Positions 13,162 to 20,886 of a DNA stretch of 34,132 nucleotides are shown here, in pieces. The DNA is from Propionivibrio sp. GTDB lineage: Bacteria; Pseudomonadota; Gammaproteobacteria; Burkholderiales; Rhodocyclaceae. The position numbers and the translations under genes are program-made. The notes under the pieces were generated by a model. The model worked only from the letters and a program-made list of their open reading frames with translations, had not been told where the DNA came from and ran no database searches. The DNA is taken from the NCBI RefSeq assembly GCF_017995515.1, contig NZ_JAGOIT010000033.1, positions 1 to 34,132 on the forward strand, given 5' to 3'. Every line of letters begins with the position of its first letter. Within the stretch, counting starts at the first letter, position 1.

Positions 13162-15627
13162 ATGAACGAAGCCGAAACCCGAGCCGAACACATCGACCCC
13201 GCGCTGGCCGCTGTGGGCTGGGGCGTGGTGGAGGGCAGCCGCATCCGCCGCGAGTACCCGATCACACTGGGCCGCATCGAGGGCGCCGGCAAGCGCGGCA
13301 AGGCGCTGACGGCGGACTATGTGCTGGAGTACCGCAACACCAAGCTGGCGGTAGTGGAGGCCAAGGCTTGGGACAAGGCGTTGGCCGAGGGCGTGGGCCA
13401 GGCCAAGGATTACGCGCAGAAACTCTCGATCCGCTACACCTACGCCACCAACGGCCAGGGCATCTACGGCATCGACATGCAGTCCGGCGCGGAAGGCAAG
13501 TTACCGGCTTTCCCCTCGCCCGAGGCGCTGTGGCAAGCGACTTTTTCCACCGAGAATGCCTGGCGCGACCGCTTCGCCGCCGTGCCCTTCGAGGACAAGG
13601 GTGGTTACTGGCAGGGCCGCTACTATCAGGACATCGCCATCGAGCGCGTGCTGGCAGCGCTGGCCGAAGGGCGCGAGCGCATCCTGCTGACGCTGGCGAC
13701 CGGCACAGGCAAGACCTTCATCGCCTTTCAACTGGCTTGGAAGCTGTTTCACAGCCGCTGGAACATCGGCGACTGGCGCTTCGACAAGCTCAGCGTGAAC
13801 GGTGGCGGCGAACCCACTCGCCGGCCGCGCATCCTGTTTCTGGCGGATCGCAACATTCTGGCGAATCAGGCGTTCAATTCGTTTTCAGCCTTTGCCGAAG
13901 ATGCGCTGGTGCGCATCGCGCCGGACGACATCAAGAAGAAGGGCAAGGTACCGAAGAACGGCAGCATCTTCTTCACGATCTTCCAGACCTTCATGAGCGG
14001 GCCCGCGACCGTTCGCCCTGAGCCTGTCGAAGGGCAGGAAACGGGTGGGCTTCGACAGGCTCAGCCCGAACGAAGTCTTTACTTCGGTGAATACCCGCCC
14101 GACTTCTTCGATTTCATCATCATCGACGAGTGCCACCGGGGTGGCGCGAACGACGAGAGCAACTGGCGCGGCATTCTTGAGTACTTTTCGCCGGCCGTGC
14201 AGTTGGGCCTGACCGCCACGCCAAAGCGGAAAGACAACGCCGACACCTATGCCTACTTTGGCGAGCCGGTGTTCATCTACTCGCTCAAGGACGGCATCAA
14301 CGATGGCTTCCTGACGCCCTTCCGCCTGAAGCAAATCGCCACCACGCTGGATGACTATGTGTTCACCTCGGACGATACCGTGGTGGAAGGCGAGATCGAG
14401 GCCGGCAAGCGCTACGAAGAGAAGGATTTCAACAAGATCATCGAGATCAAGGAGCGCGAGAAGAAGCGCGTCGAGATCTTCATGAACGAGATCGACCAGC
14501 GCGAGAAGACCATCGTCTTCTGCGCCACGCAGACCCATGCGCTGGCGGTGCGCGATCTGATCAACCAGACCAAGCAGAGCACCGACCCGAATTACTGCCA
14601 GCGCGTAACCGCCGAGGATGGCGGGCTCGGCGAGCAGTGGCTGCGGGATTTTCAGGACAACGAGAAGACCATCCCGACCATCCTGACGACGTCGCAGAAG
14701 CTCTCGACCGGCGTGGATGCGCGCAATGTGCGCAACATCGTGCTGATGCGTCCGGTGAACTCGATGATCGAGTTCAAGCAGATCATCGGGCGCGGCACCC
14801 GGCTTTACGACGGCAAGGATTACTTCACGATCTACGATTTCGTGAAGGCACACCACCACTTCAGCGATCCGGAGTGGGACGGCGAGCCGCTGGAGCCGGA
14901 GGTTTGCAAGCGCTGTGAGCATTCACCCTGCATGTGCATCAAGGAGCCGCCGCCGCCCTGCTATGTGTGCGGCAATCAGCCCTGCACCTGCCCCAAGGCG
15001 CCTTGCCACGAATGCGGTCAGCGCCCCTGCGTGTGCCAGAAGAAAAAGAAGGCCAAGGTGAAGCTGGCGGATGGCAAGGAGCGCCAGATCCAGCACATGA
15101 TGGCGACGAGCTTCTGGCACCCGGACGGCACGCCGATGTCTGCCGCGCAGTTTGTGAGCGCTCTGTACGGCCACTTGCCGGAGTTCTTCAAGGACGAAGA
15201 TGAGTTGCGGGCGATCTGGGGTTTGCCCGATACCCGCAAGAAACTGCTTGCCGGCCTAGCCGAAAAAGGCTTCGGCCACGACCAGCTTGCCGAGATGCAG
15301 AAGATCATCGACGCGGAGGACTGCGACCTTTTCGACGTGTTGGCGCACATCGCCTACGCCGAAGCGCCGCTCACCCGTGAGGAACGCGCCGAGCGCGCCA
15401 AGGCCGTGATCGGCACCGCGTACAGCAGCAAGCAGCAGGCTTTCCTGAGCTTTGTGCTGGCGCACTATGTGAGCGAGGGGATCGAGGAACTGGACGAAAC
15501 CAAGCTCGGGCCACTGTTGAAGCTGAAGTACAACAATGCAATTGCCGATGCGTTTGCTGACCTTGGCTCGCCTGATACCGTGCGAAAAGCCTTCGTGGGG
15601 TTCCAGCGGTATCTCTACCAGGATTAG
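13162..15627 (+). CDS. hsdR: Type I restriction endonuclease/translocase subunit HsdR, EcoEI-like
   Basis: Protein of 821 residues from ATG 13162 (MNEAETRAEHIDPAL is the usual family start; the frame is open upstream to 13090 but only through the palindrome). The nuclease core shows Asp52, Glu66 and Lys68 (ADYVLEYRN, VVEAKAW). The SF2 translocase has Walker A ATGTGKT (Lys184) and DECH (322-325), with later TTSQKLSTGVDARNVRNIVL and QIIGRGTRL (motifs V and VI). A repeat-derived insert occupies residues about 284-304, between motifs I and II. Residues 582-625 form a Cys-rich linker of CxxC and PCxC units. The end resembles the EcoEI R C-terminal domain that docks on the methylase. The enzyme cuts unmodified DNA after ATP-driven translocation. 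Confidence 0.93.
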   Translation: MNEAETRAEHIDPALAAVGWGVVEGSRIRREYPITLGRIEGAGKRGKALTADYVLEYRNTKLAVVEAKAWDKALAEGVGQAKDYAQKLSIRYTYATNGQGIYGIDMQSGAEGKLPAFPSPEALWQATFSTENAWRDRFAAVPFEDKGGYWQGRYYQDIAIERVLAALAEGRERILLTLATGTGKTFIAFQLAWKLFHSRWNIGDWRFDKLSVNGGGEPTRRPRILFLADRNILANQAFNSFSAFAEDALVRIAPDDIKKKGKVPKNGSIFFTIFQTFMSGPATVRPEPVEGQETGGLRQAQPERSLYFGEYPPDFFDFIIIDECHRGGANDESNWRGILEYFSPAVQLGLTATPKRKDNADTYAYFGEPVFIYSLKDGINDGFLTPFRLKQIATTLDDYVFTSDDTVVEGEIEAGKRYEEKDFNKIIEIKEREKKRVEIFMNEIDQREKTIVFCATQTHALAVRDLINQTKQSTDPNYCQRVTAEDGGLGEQWLRDFQDNEKTIPTILTTSQKLSTGVDARNVRNIVLMRPVNSMIEFKQIIGRGTRLYDGKDYFTIYDFVKAHHHFSDPEWDGEPLEPEVCKRCEHSPCMCIKEPPPPCYVCGNQPCTCPKAPCHECGQRPCVCQKKKKAKVKLADGKERQIQHMMATSFWHPDGTPMSAAQFVSALYGHLPEFFKDEDELRAIWGLPDTRKKLLAGLAEKGFGHDQLAEMQKIIDAEDCDLFDVLAHIAYAEAPLTREERAERAKAVIGTAYSSKQQAFLSFVLAHYVSEGIEELDETKLGPLLKLKYNNAIADAFADLGSPDTVRKAFVGFQRYLYQD
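14011..14072. repeat. Inverted palindromic repeat pair inside hsdR
   Basis: GTTCGCCCTGAGCCTGTCGA with AGGGC is followed by the inverse GGCTTCGACAGGCTCAGCCC with GAACG. The pair is read in frame as VRPEPVEGQETGGLRQAQPE. It is the same repeat family as in hsdM and at 132-188. Confidence 0.93.
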
Positions 15628-15660
15628 TAGTCAGTCAAGTTGAAAAAAATGAATAGCCAC

Positions 15661-15747
15661 GTCATTCCGGCGAAAGCCGGAATCCAGAGGTGCGCCACTG
15701 GCTCTGCACTCCCTTTGGTCGGATTCCGGGTCAAGCCCGGAATGACG
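15661..15747. repeat. Third CCGTCATTCCCGCG-type inverted repeat
   Basis: GTCATTCCGGCGAAAGCCGG with AATCCAG (15661-15687) and GGATTCCGGGTCAAGCCCGG with AATGACG (15721-15747) face each other just after hsdR. They make up much of the 346-bp gap to the DUF3014 gene. The island is thus bounded downstream by the same repeat family that lies inside it. Confidence 0.85.
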
Positions 15748-15854
15748 GATCCTGTTGGGTCGCTTTGATTCATCGTGACTGCCGACTAGGAAAACCTTGG
15801 ATCAGACGGCGTTGTGCTCGATCTGCCTGTGAGCAGATATCGATCAGACAACAA

Positions 15855-15890
15855 GAAAGCCAACCGGTCCCGGTTGGCCTTGTCTTTTGA
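15855..15890 (-). terminator. Likely intrinsic terminator of the DUF3014 gene
   Basis: GCCAACCGG (15859-15867) and CCGGTTGGC (15870-15878) form a nine-base-pair stem with a very short loop. On the minus strand it is followed by TTTCTTGTTGT, and on the plus strand by CTTGTCTTTT. It is 83 bases past the minus-strand stop, and may stop hsdR transcripts from the other side as well. Confidence 0.65.
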
Positions 15891-15973
15891 AAATCCAAGA
15901 CCTGTCTGAGTTCGATATGGAGCGGGCGAAGGGATGCTCACCCATGCCGTTTCGCCGGCGCTCCCGTCCGAGG

Positions 15974-16825
15974 TTATTCCGCTGCCTTGGGCGGTAAACT
16001 CGCCACCAGCGCCCGGATCTCCCGCAGCTTGGCCTTGACCCGCTCGGCGTTGGCCGGGCCCATGCGCATCAGGATCTTCTGGCCGGACGAGCGCGCTTCG
16101 AGCGTGGGGTCGGCGTAGGCGTAGAGCACCTTGGGCTGGACGAGGCCGATCGGTTCGGCGGGGCGGGGCGCGGCGAGCAGGTTGTCGATGGCTTCGACGA
16201 GGCGGTCGTTGAAGTAGCTGCCGGGTTTGGCGATCTCGGCGTAGGCTTTCTGGAACAGCGGGTAGTACTGGCGGTAGACGGTGATCAGCTTCTTCGCATT
16301 GAGACGATCGATGCGCGCCATGTACTCGGCGTAGCGCTCGGCGTTGTGCGGGCTGATCGAGCGCTGGCCGTCGATTTCCTGGACGACAAATGCACCGCTC
16401 ACGCGCTTCAGCGGGACGACGTTGGCGGGAAGCGTTGCCGCCGGCAGGTGGTCGACGGTGGCGACGACCTTGCGGATGAGCGCTTCGGTGAGGATCACAT
16501 CCATCCACGACTTGTCGAGGATCTTGCCGAGGGCGGTGACGACCGACGGCTCGCTCTCGTCGAGCTTGGGCAGCGGTGCGGGCGTCGGTTCCGGGGTGAC
16601 CGGGTTGGCGATGGCGGGCTCGGGCTTCGCTTCGGGGGCAGGTTCAGCCGGCGCGGGCGCCGGTTCGGCCTCGGCGGCCTGCTTGGGCTTGCCGACCGGG
16701 ATGACTTCGTTCGGAGCGCTCATCGACGCTTCGTCCGGCGCCGGTTCGGGAAAGAGCCAGAGAAATCCGGCAATGAAAACGGCCAGTACGACGATCGCAA
16801 CGATCCACACGTTCTTGTTCTTCAT
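15974..16825 (-). CDS. DUF3014 domain membrane-anchored protein
   Basis: Protein of 283 residues. A single N-terminal membrane segment (VWIVAIVVLAVFIAGFLWLF, about 6-25) is followed by a Pro/Ala/Glu-rich linker (about 28-90). The DUF3014 domain comes next (SEPSVVTALGKILDKSWMDV, then LPAATLPANVVPLKRVSGAF, and SPHNAERYAEYMARID). The topology suggests an inner-membrane anchor with a periplasmic domain. The family has no established function. GAGGG lies just ahead of ATG 16825. It is transcribed alone, towards hsdR, with a hairpin terminator between. Confidence 0.82.
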   Translation of the reverse strand: MKNKNVWIVAIVVLAVFIAGFLWLFPEPAPDEASMSAPNEVIPVGKPKQAAEAEPAPAPAEPAPEAKPEPAIANPVTPEPTPAPLPKLDESEPSVVTALGKILDKSWMDVILTEALIRKVVATVDHLPAATLPANVVPLKRVSGAFVVQEIDGQRSISPHNAERYAEYMARIDRLNAKKLITVYRQYYPLFQKAYAEIAKPGSYFNDRLVEAIDNLLAAPRPAEPIGLVQPKVLYAYADPTLEARSSGQKILMRMGPANAERVKAKLREIRALVASLPPKAAE

Positions 16826-17052
16826 GTCTCGCCCTCACTTTTTTGCTGAGTTTGAAGGATAGACCAGAACGCAAGTTGTGTATCGTCCGCGGCCGGGGTC
16901 GAGCGCACGTTGAGCGGCGTTCACTGCTCGGGCAATTTCGTTGCCAGATCGGCGTCAAATTCGCCTATTCGAAATGGCAAAGCGCGTGCGCGCAGCAGCA
17001 CCAACCGGCGCAAAATGGCGGTTCTGTTTCTGACTTCCATTTCTGATCAATA

Positions 17053-17065
17053 GAGGGGACCCCTC
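17053..17065 (+). promoter_or_regulatory. Hairpin covering the gabD ribosome-binding site
   Basis: GAGGGGACCCCTC ends immediately before ATG 17066. GAGGG, the Shine-Dalgarno sequence, can pair fully with CCCTC across a three-base loop. The stem is short but GC-rich and could dampen or tune gabD translation. This is inference from base pairing only. Confidence 0.5.
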
Positions 17066-18520
17066 ATGCATAACCTCAAGGACGGCGCGCTCCTGCGCCA
17101 GCAGTGCTACATCGACGGCAGGTGGGTCGGCTCCGACAGTGGCGCCACCATCGCCGTCAGCAATCCGGCAACCGCCGAAGCCATCGGCAGCATCCCGAAG
17201 ATGGGGGCGGCCGAGACGCGGCGGGCAATCGCCGCAGCCAATGCCGCGCTGCCCGGCTGGCGCTCGAAGACGGCCGCCGAGCGCGGCAGGCTCCTGCGTC
17301 GCTGGTCCGGGCTGATGCTCGAGAAGCAGGACGATCTGGCGCTGATCATGACCTCCGAGCAGGGCAAGCCGCTCGCCGAGGCGCGCGGCGAGATCGCCTA
17401 CGCGGCGAGCTATCTCGAATGGTTCGCCGAGGAGGGCCGGCGCGCCTACGGTGAGATCATTCCGCCGAACGGCCCGGATCGCCGCCTGCTGGTGACGCGC
17501 GAGCCGGTCGGCGTCTGCGCGGCGATCACGCCGTGGAATTTTCCGGCGGCGATGATCACGCGCAAGGCCGGCGCCGCGCTCGCTGCCGGCTGCACGATGA
17601 TTGCCAAGCCGGCGACGCAGACGCCCTTCTCGGCCCTGGCGCTGGCCGAACTCGCCGAACGTGCGGGCATCCCGCCCGGCGTCTTCAACGTCGTCACCGG
17701 CGCCGCGCGCGACATCGGCGGCGAGATCTGCGCCAATCCGATCGTGCGCAAGCTGTCCTTCACCGGCTCCACCGGGATCGGCTCGCAGCTCATCGCGCAG
17801 TGCGCGCCGACGGTGAAGAAGCTGTCGATGGAGCTCGGCGGCAACGCGCCCTTCATCGTCTTCGACGATGCCGACCTCGACGCGGCGGTCGCCGGCGCCA
17901 TCGTCTCCAAATACCGCAACGCCGGCCAGACCTGCGTCTGTGCCAATCGCCTGCTCGTGCAGGACGGCGTCTACGACGCCTTCGCCGAAAAACTCGCCGT
18001 AGCGGTTTCGGCGCTCAAGGTCGGCAACGGCGTCGAGGAAGGCGTCAGCCAGGGGCCGCTGATCGACCAGGCGGCTGTCGCCAAGGTCGAGGAGCTGCTC
18101 GCCGACGCGACGGCCAGGGGCGCGCGCATCGTCTGCGGCGGCAAGCCGCACGCGCTCGGGCGCACCTTCTTCGAACCGACCATCGTCGCCGACGTCACGC
18201 CGGACATGCGCATGGCGCGCGAGGAGATCTTCGGGCCGGTCGCGCCGCTCTTCCGCTTCAGGGACGACGCCGAGGCGATCCGCATGGCCAACGACACCGA
18301 GTTCGGCCTCGCCTCGTACTTCTACGCGCGCGACGTCGGGCGCATCTTCCGTGTCGCGGAGGCGCTCGAATACGGCATGGTCGGCGTCAATACCGGGCTG
18401 ATCTCGACCGAGATCGCGCCGTTCGGCGGCGTCAAATCGTCCGGATTGGGGCGCGAGGGTTCGCGCCACGGCCTCGACGATTATCTCGAAATGAAGTACG
18501 TCTGCCTGGCCGGAATCTAG
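17066..18520 (+). CDS. gabD: NAD(P)-dependent succinate-semialdehyde dehydrogenase
   Basis: Protein of 484 residues, full length for GabD. The aldehyde dehydrogenase fold is clear: ITPWNFPAAMITRKAGAALA binds the cofactor, FTGSTGIGSQL is the Rossmann turn, Glu256 lies in MELGGNAPF and the nucleophile Cys290 in NAGQTCVCANR. The second Cys two residues on (Cys292) is typical of succinate-semialdehyde dehydrogenases and can form a redox-sensitive disulfide. The enzyme oxidises succinate semialdehyde to succinate, ending the GABA route. No GABA transaminase is adjacent, so glutarate-semialdehyde or a broader role is possible. The stop overlaps the convergent cyclase gene by a few bases. Confidence 0.92.
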   Translation: MHNLKDGALLRQQCYIDGRWVGSDSGATIAVSNPATAEAIGSIPKMGAAETRRAIAAANAALPGWRSKTAAERGRLLRRWSGLMLEKQDDLALIMTSEQGKPLAEARGEIAYAASYLEWFAEEGRRAYGEIIPPNGPDRRLLVTREPVGVCAAITPWNFPAAMITRKAGAALAAGCTMIAKPATQTPFSALALAELAERAGIPPGVFNVVTGAARDIGGEICANPIVRKLSFTGSTGIGSQLIAQCAPTVKKLSMELGGNAPFIVFDDADLDAAVAGAIVSKYRNAGQTCVCANRLLVQDGVYDAFAEKLAVAVSALKVGNGVEEGVSQGPLIDQAAVAKVEELLADATARGARIVCGGKPHALGRTFFEPTIVADVTPDMRMAREEIFGPVAPLFRFRDDAEAIRMANDTEFGLASYFYARDVGRIFRVAEALEYGMVGVNTGLISTEIAPFGGVKSSGLGREGSRHGLDDYLEMKYVCLAGI

Positions 18521-20598
18521 TCCGGCCAGAATGCGCGCGCGTCACCGGCGACCGGCGTCGCGCGTTCGGGCACGAAGGCGTGCATGGCGACGGTGTCGCG
18601 GCCGCGTGCCTTGGCGTCGTACATCGCCGCGTCGGCGCGTTTCAGGATGTCGCCGCGATTGCTCTCATGGTCGAGGAAGAGCGCGGTGCCGATGCTCACC
18701 GTGCAGCGGTGGGTGATCACCGTCTCGCTGGTTGCCTCGCTCTTCACCGTCAGCCGATATGGTTCGGCGAGCGCCAGTCGAATCTTTTCGCCGACATGGC
18801 CGGCCTGTGCGGTCGCTTCGCCGGGATCGGCGCCGAGCTCGGCAAGCATGACGACGAACTCATCACCGCCGAAACGGGCGACGGTGTCCATCTCGCGCAC
18901 GTTGGTCTTCAGCCGCCGGGCGACTTCGCCGAGCAGGAGGTCGCCGACCGCGTGCCCGTGCTGGTCGTTCAGCGGCTTGAAGTTGTCGAGGTCGAGGAAC
19001 ATCAGCGCACCGTACAGCCCGTTACGCTTGCTCGCCGCCATCGCCTGCTGCAGGCGGTCGTTGAACAGGCGGCGGTTGGGCAGACCGGTCAGCTGGTCGT
19101 AGAAGGCGAGGTACTTGAGCCGATCCTCGGCAACCTTGCGCTCGGTGATGTCGAGCAGTACGCCGATCTGCCCGGCGACACGGCCATCGACGTCGTTGAA
19201 GGTCGCCTTGTGGAAGATGACGTCGTGGCGCGAGCCGTCGGCGTAGGCGACCGACGCCTCGTAGGTCTGCACACCCGGATTGCCGAGCAACTCACGGTCG
19301 GCCGCGTCGTAACGCGCGGCGAGGTCGGGTGGCGCGATGTCGTACACGGTCTTGCCGATCAGGTTCTCGCGGCTGATCCCGAGATACTGTTCGAAGGCCC
19401 TGTTGCAGCCGATATAGGCGCCGCTCGCGTCCTTGTAGAAGAGCGGCGAGGGCACGGCCTCCATCAGCACCTGCTGGAAGTTCAGCGTCGTCTGCAGCGC
19501 CTGTTCGCGCTCGCCGAGCATGGCCAGCAGGCGGTTGAAGCCGGCGATGAGGTCGCCGATCTCGCCGTGGCTCGCGTTGGGCAGCGGCTGAGGCGGCTGC
19601 TTGGTGTCGGAGAGTGCGGTCAGGGTGCGGATGGCGGCGAGCATCGGCGCCAGCTCGCGGCGCAGCATCCACCAGGTCAGCCCGCCGGCGAGCAGCGTGA
19701 GCACCACTGCGGCTTGCAGCATGTAGCCTTGCATGCCGGTGATCAGCGCGAAGGCTTCTTCCTCGGGTAGCGCGGCGACGATGAACCAGTCGGCGGCCGG
19801 GACGCGGCGTGCCGAAGCGAGCAGCATGCGGCCGTCGCTGTCGGTCATCACGCCGGTCTCGTCGTAGCCGTCGACGAAACGGTCGATCAATGCGTTGCTG
19901 CCGGGCCTCGGCAGGCCTTCCATCAGGCGCGTGCGCCCCGTCGCCGTGACGATGTGCCGCGTCCTGGCGTCCTCAAGCAGATAGAAGCCGCTCTCGCCGT
20001 AGCGCCGTTCGGTGATCTGGTCGAGGAAGTTGGGCCGGGCGAGGTCGACGACGCCGGCCAGCGCACCGATTACCGCCCCCTGCTCGTCGCGGATCGGCGC
20101 CGCCATGCTGAAGACGGGCGTCTGCAGCGACAGGTCGATGCGCGGCGAGCTGATCGACGACTTGCCCTCGTTGAGCGCCTCGGTCACCGGTTCGAGAAAG
20201 TTATAGTTGATGCCGACGCGCCGCGCCGAGGCCGGCACCTCGGTTTGCGCGATGCCGTCGGCGCCGATGACGATCAGGCCGCCGGAAAACTGGTTGAGGA
20301 GAACCGGGTGATCTTCGAGGAAACGCCGCGCCGCAATCTTGTCGGCGAGCAATCCGGCGCTCATCAGGCTGGCTGTGCGGCCAAGCGTGGTGAGCAGCCG
20401 TTCGAGTTCGCGGTCGGCCTCGGCGGCCATGAAAGATACGGTGGTAAATTGTTGCTTGTTCAGCAGTCGGTGAATGTCGTCGCGCAGCCGGTGGCTGACG
20501 AAGAACTCGAGCGACCAGATGCTGGCGAGAAAGATGAGCAGCGTAAACAGCGTCACGCGCGTTTTCAGCGAGCGTCGGCGCAGAGGTCTCATGCCCAT
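18517..20598 (-). CDS. Membrane diguanylate cyclase (Cache-HAMP-PAS-GGDEF)
   Basis: Protein of 693 residues from ATG 20598 (MGMRPLRRRSLKTRVTLFTL; an ATG two codons later is equally good). A first membrane helix (about 13-30) precedes a periplasmic double-Cache-type sensor with repeated YxL and VPAADWFIVAALPEEEAF features. A second membrane helix (YMLQAAVVLTLLAGGLTWWM) follows, then HAMP, a PAS domain (LFYKDASGAYIGCNRAFEQY) and a C-terminal GGDEF domain. The active-site motif is GGDEF at 577-581. An inhibitory RxxD (REMD) lies five residues before it, so product feedback is expected. It makes c-di-GMP. The gene converges with gabD and is divergent from a histidine kinase/HD-GYP pair. Confidence 0.93.
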   Translation of the reverse strand: MGMRPLRRRSLKTRVTLFTLLIFLASIWSLEFFVSHRLRDDIHRLLNKQQFTTVSFMAAEADRELERLLTTLGRTASLMSAGLLADKIAARRFLEDHPVLLNQFSGGLIVIGADGIAQTEVPASARRVGINYNFLEPVTEALNEGKSSISSPRIDLSLQTPVFSMAAPIRDEQGAVIGALAGVVDLARPNFLDQITERRYGESGFYLLEDARTRHIVTATGRTRLMEGLPRPGSNALIDRFVDGYDETGVMTDSDGRMLLASARRVPAADWFIVAALPEEEAFALITGMQGYMLQAAVVLTLLAGGLTWWMLRRELAPMLAAIRTLTALSDTKQPPQPLPNASHGEIGDLIAGFNRLLAMLGEREQALQTTLNFQQVLMEAVPSPLFYKDASGAYIGCNRAFEQYLGISRENLIGKTVYDIAPPDLAARYDAADRELLGNPGVQTYEASVAYADGSRHDVIFHKATFNDVDGRVAGQIGVLLDITERKVAEDRLKYLAFYDQLTGLPNRRLFNDRLQQAMAASKRNGLYGALMFLDLDNFKPLNDQHGHAVGDLLLGEVARRLKTNVREMDTVARFGGDEFVVMLAELGADPGEATAQAGHVGEKIRLALAEPYRLTVKSEATSETVITHRCTVSIGTALFLDHESNRGDILKRADAAMYDAKARGRDTVAMHAFVPERATPVAGDARAFWPD

Positions 20599-20886
20599 GG
20601 TGAGCGGCGCTGTCGGGAGGCGTTCATCGTTCGGATGGGGCTGACGGTTGTGATGACGAGGGCGTGGCCGGCAAGAAGACAGTCGGCCGATTCTGCGGCG
20701 ATGCCATCCAAAATGCAATGACGGAATGCTCGCCGGCATTGGCTTCCCGATGCTGCATCCGGCTTGTGCTCGCGGCGTATCGGCGCTGCATTGGCGGTTG
20801 AAATCCGCCGACGCGCGCGCCATGATGCAGCGATTGCTGCCGGGTTCAGATCGCGTATTGCGCAAACGGCGCGTTGGGGGAGGTTC

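Noticed and set aside
8264-15627. A wholly new defence system in place of type I restriction-modification
   Set aside because: HsdM, HsdS and HsdR are each clearly recognisable with their motifs. Only the accessory genes, repeat insertions and hsdR leader are unusual.
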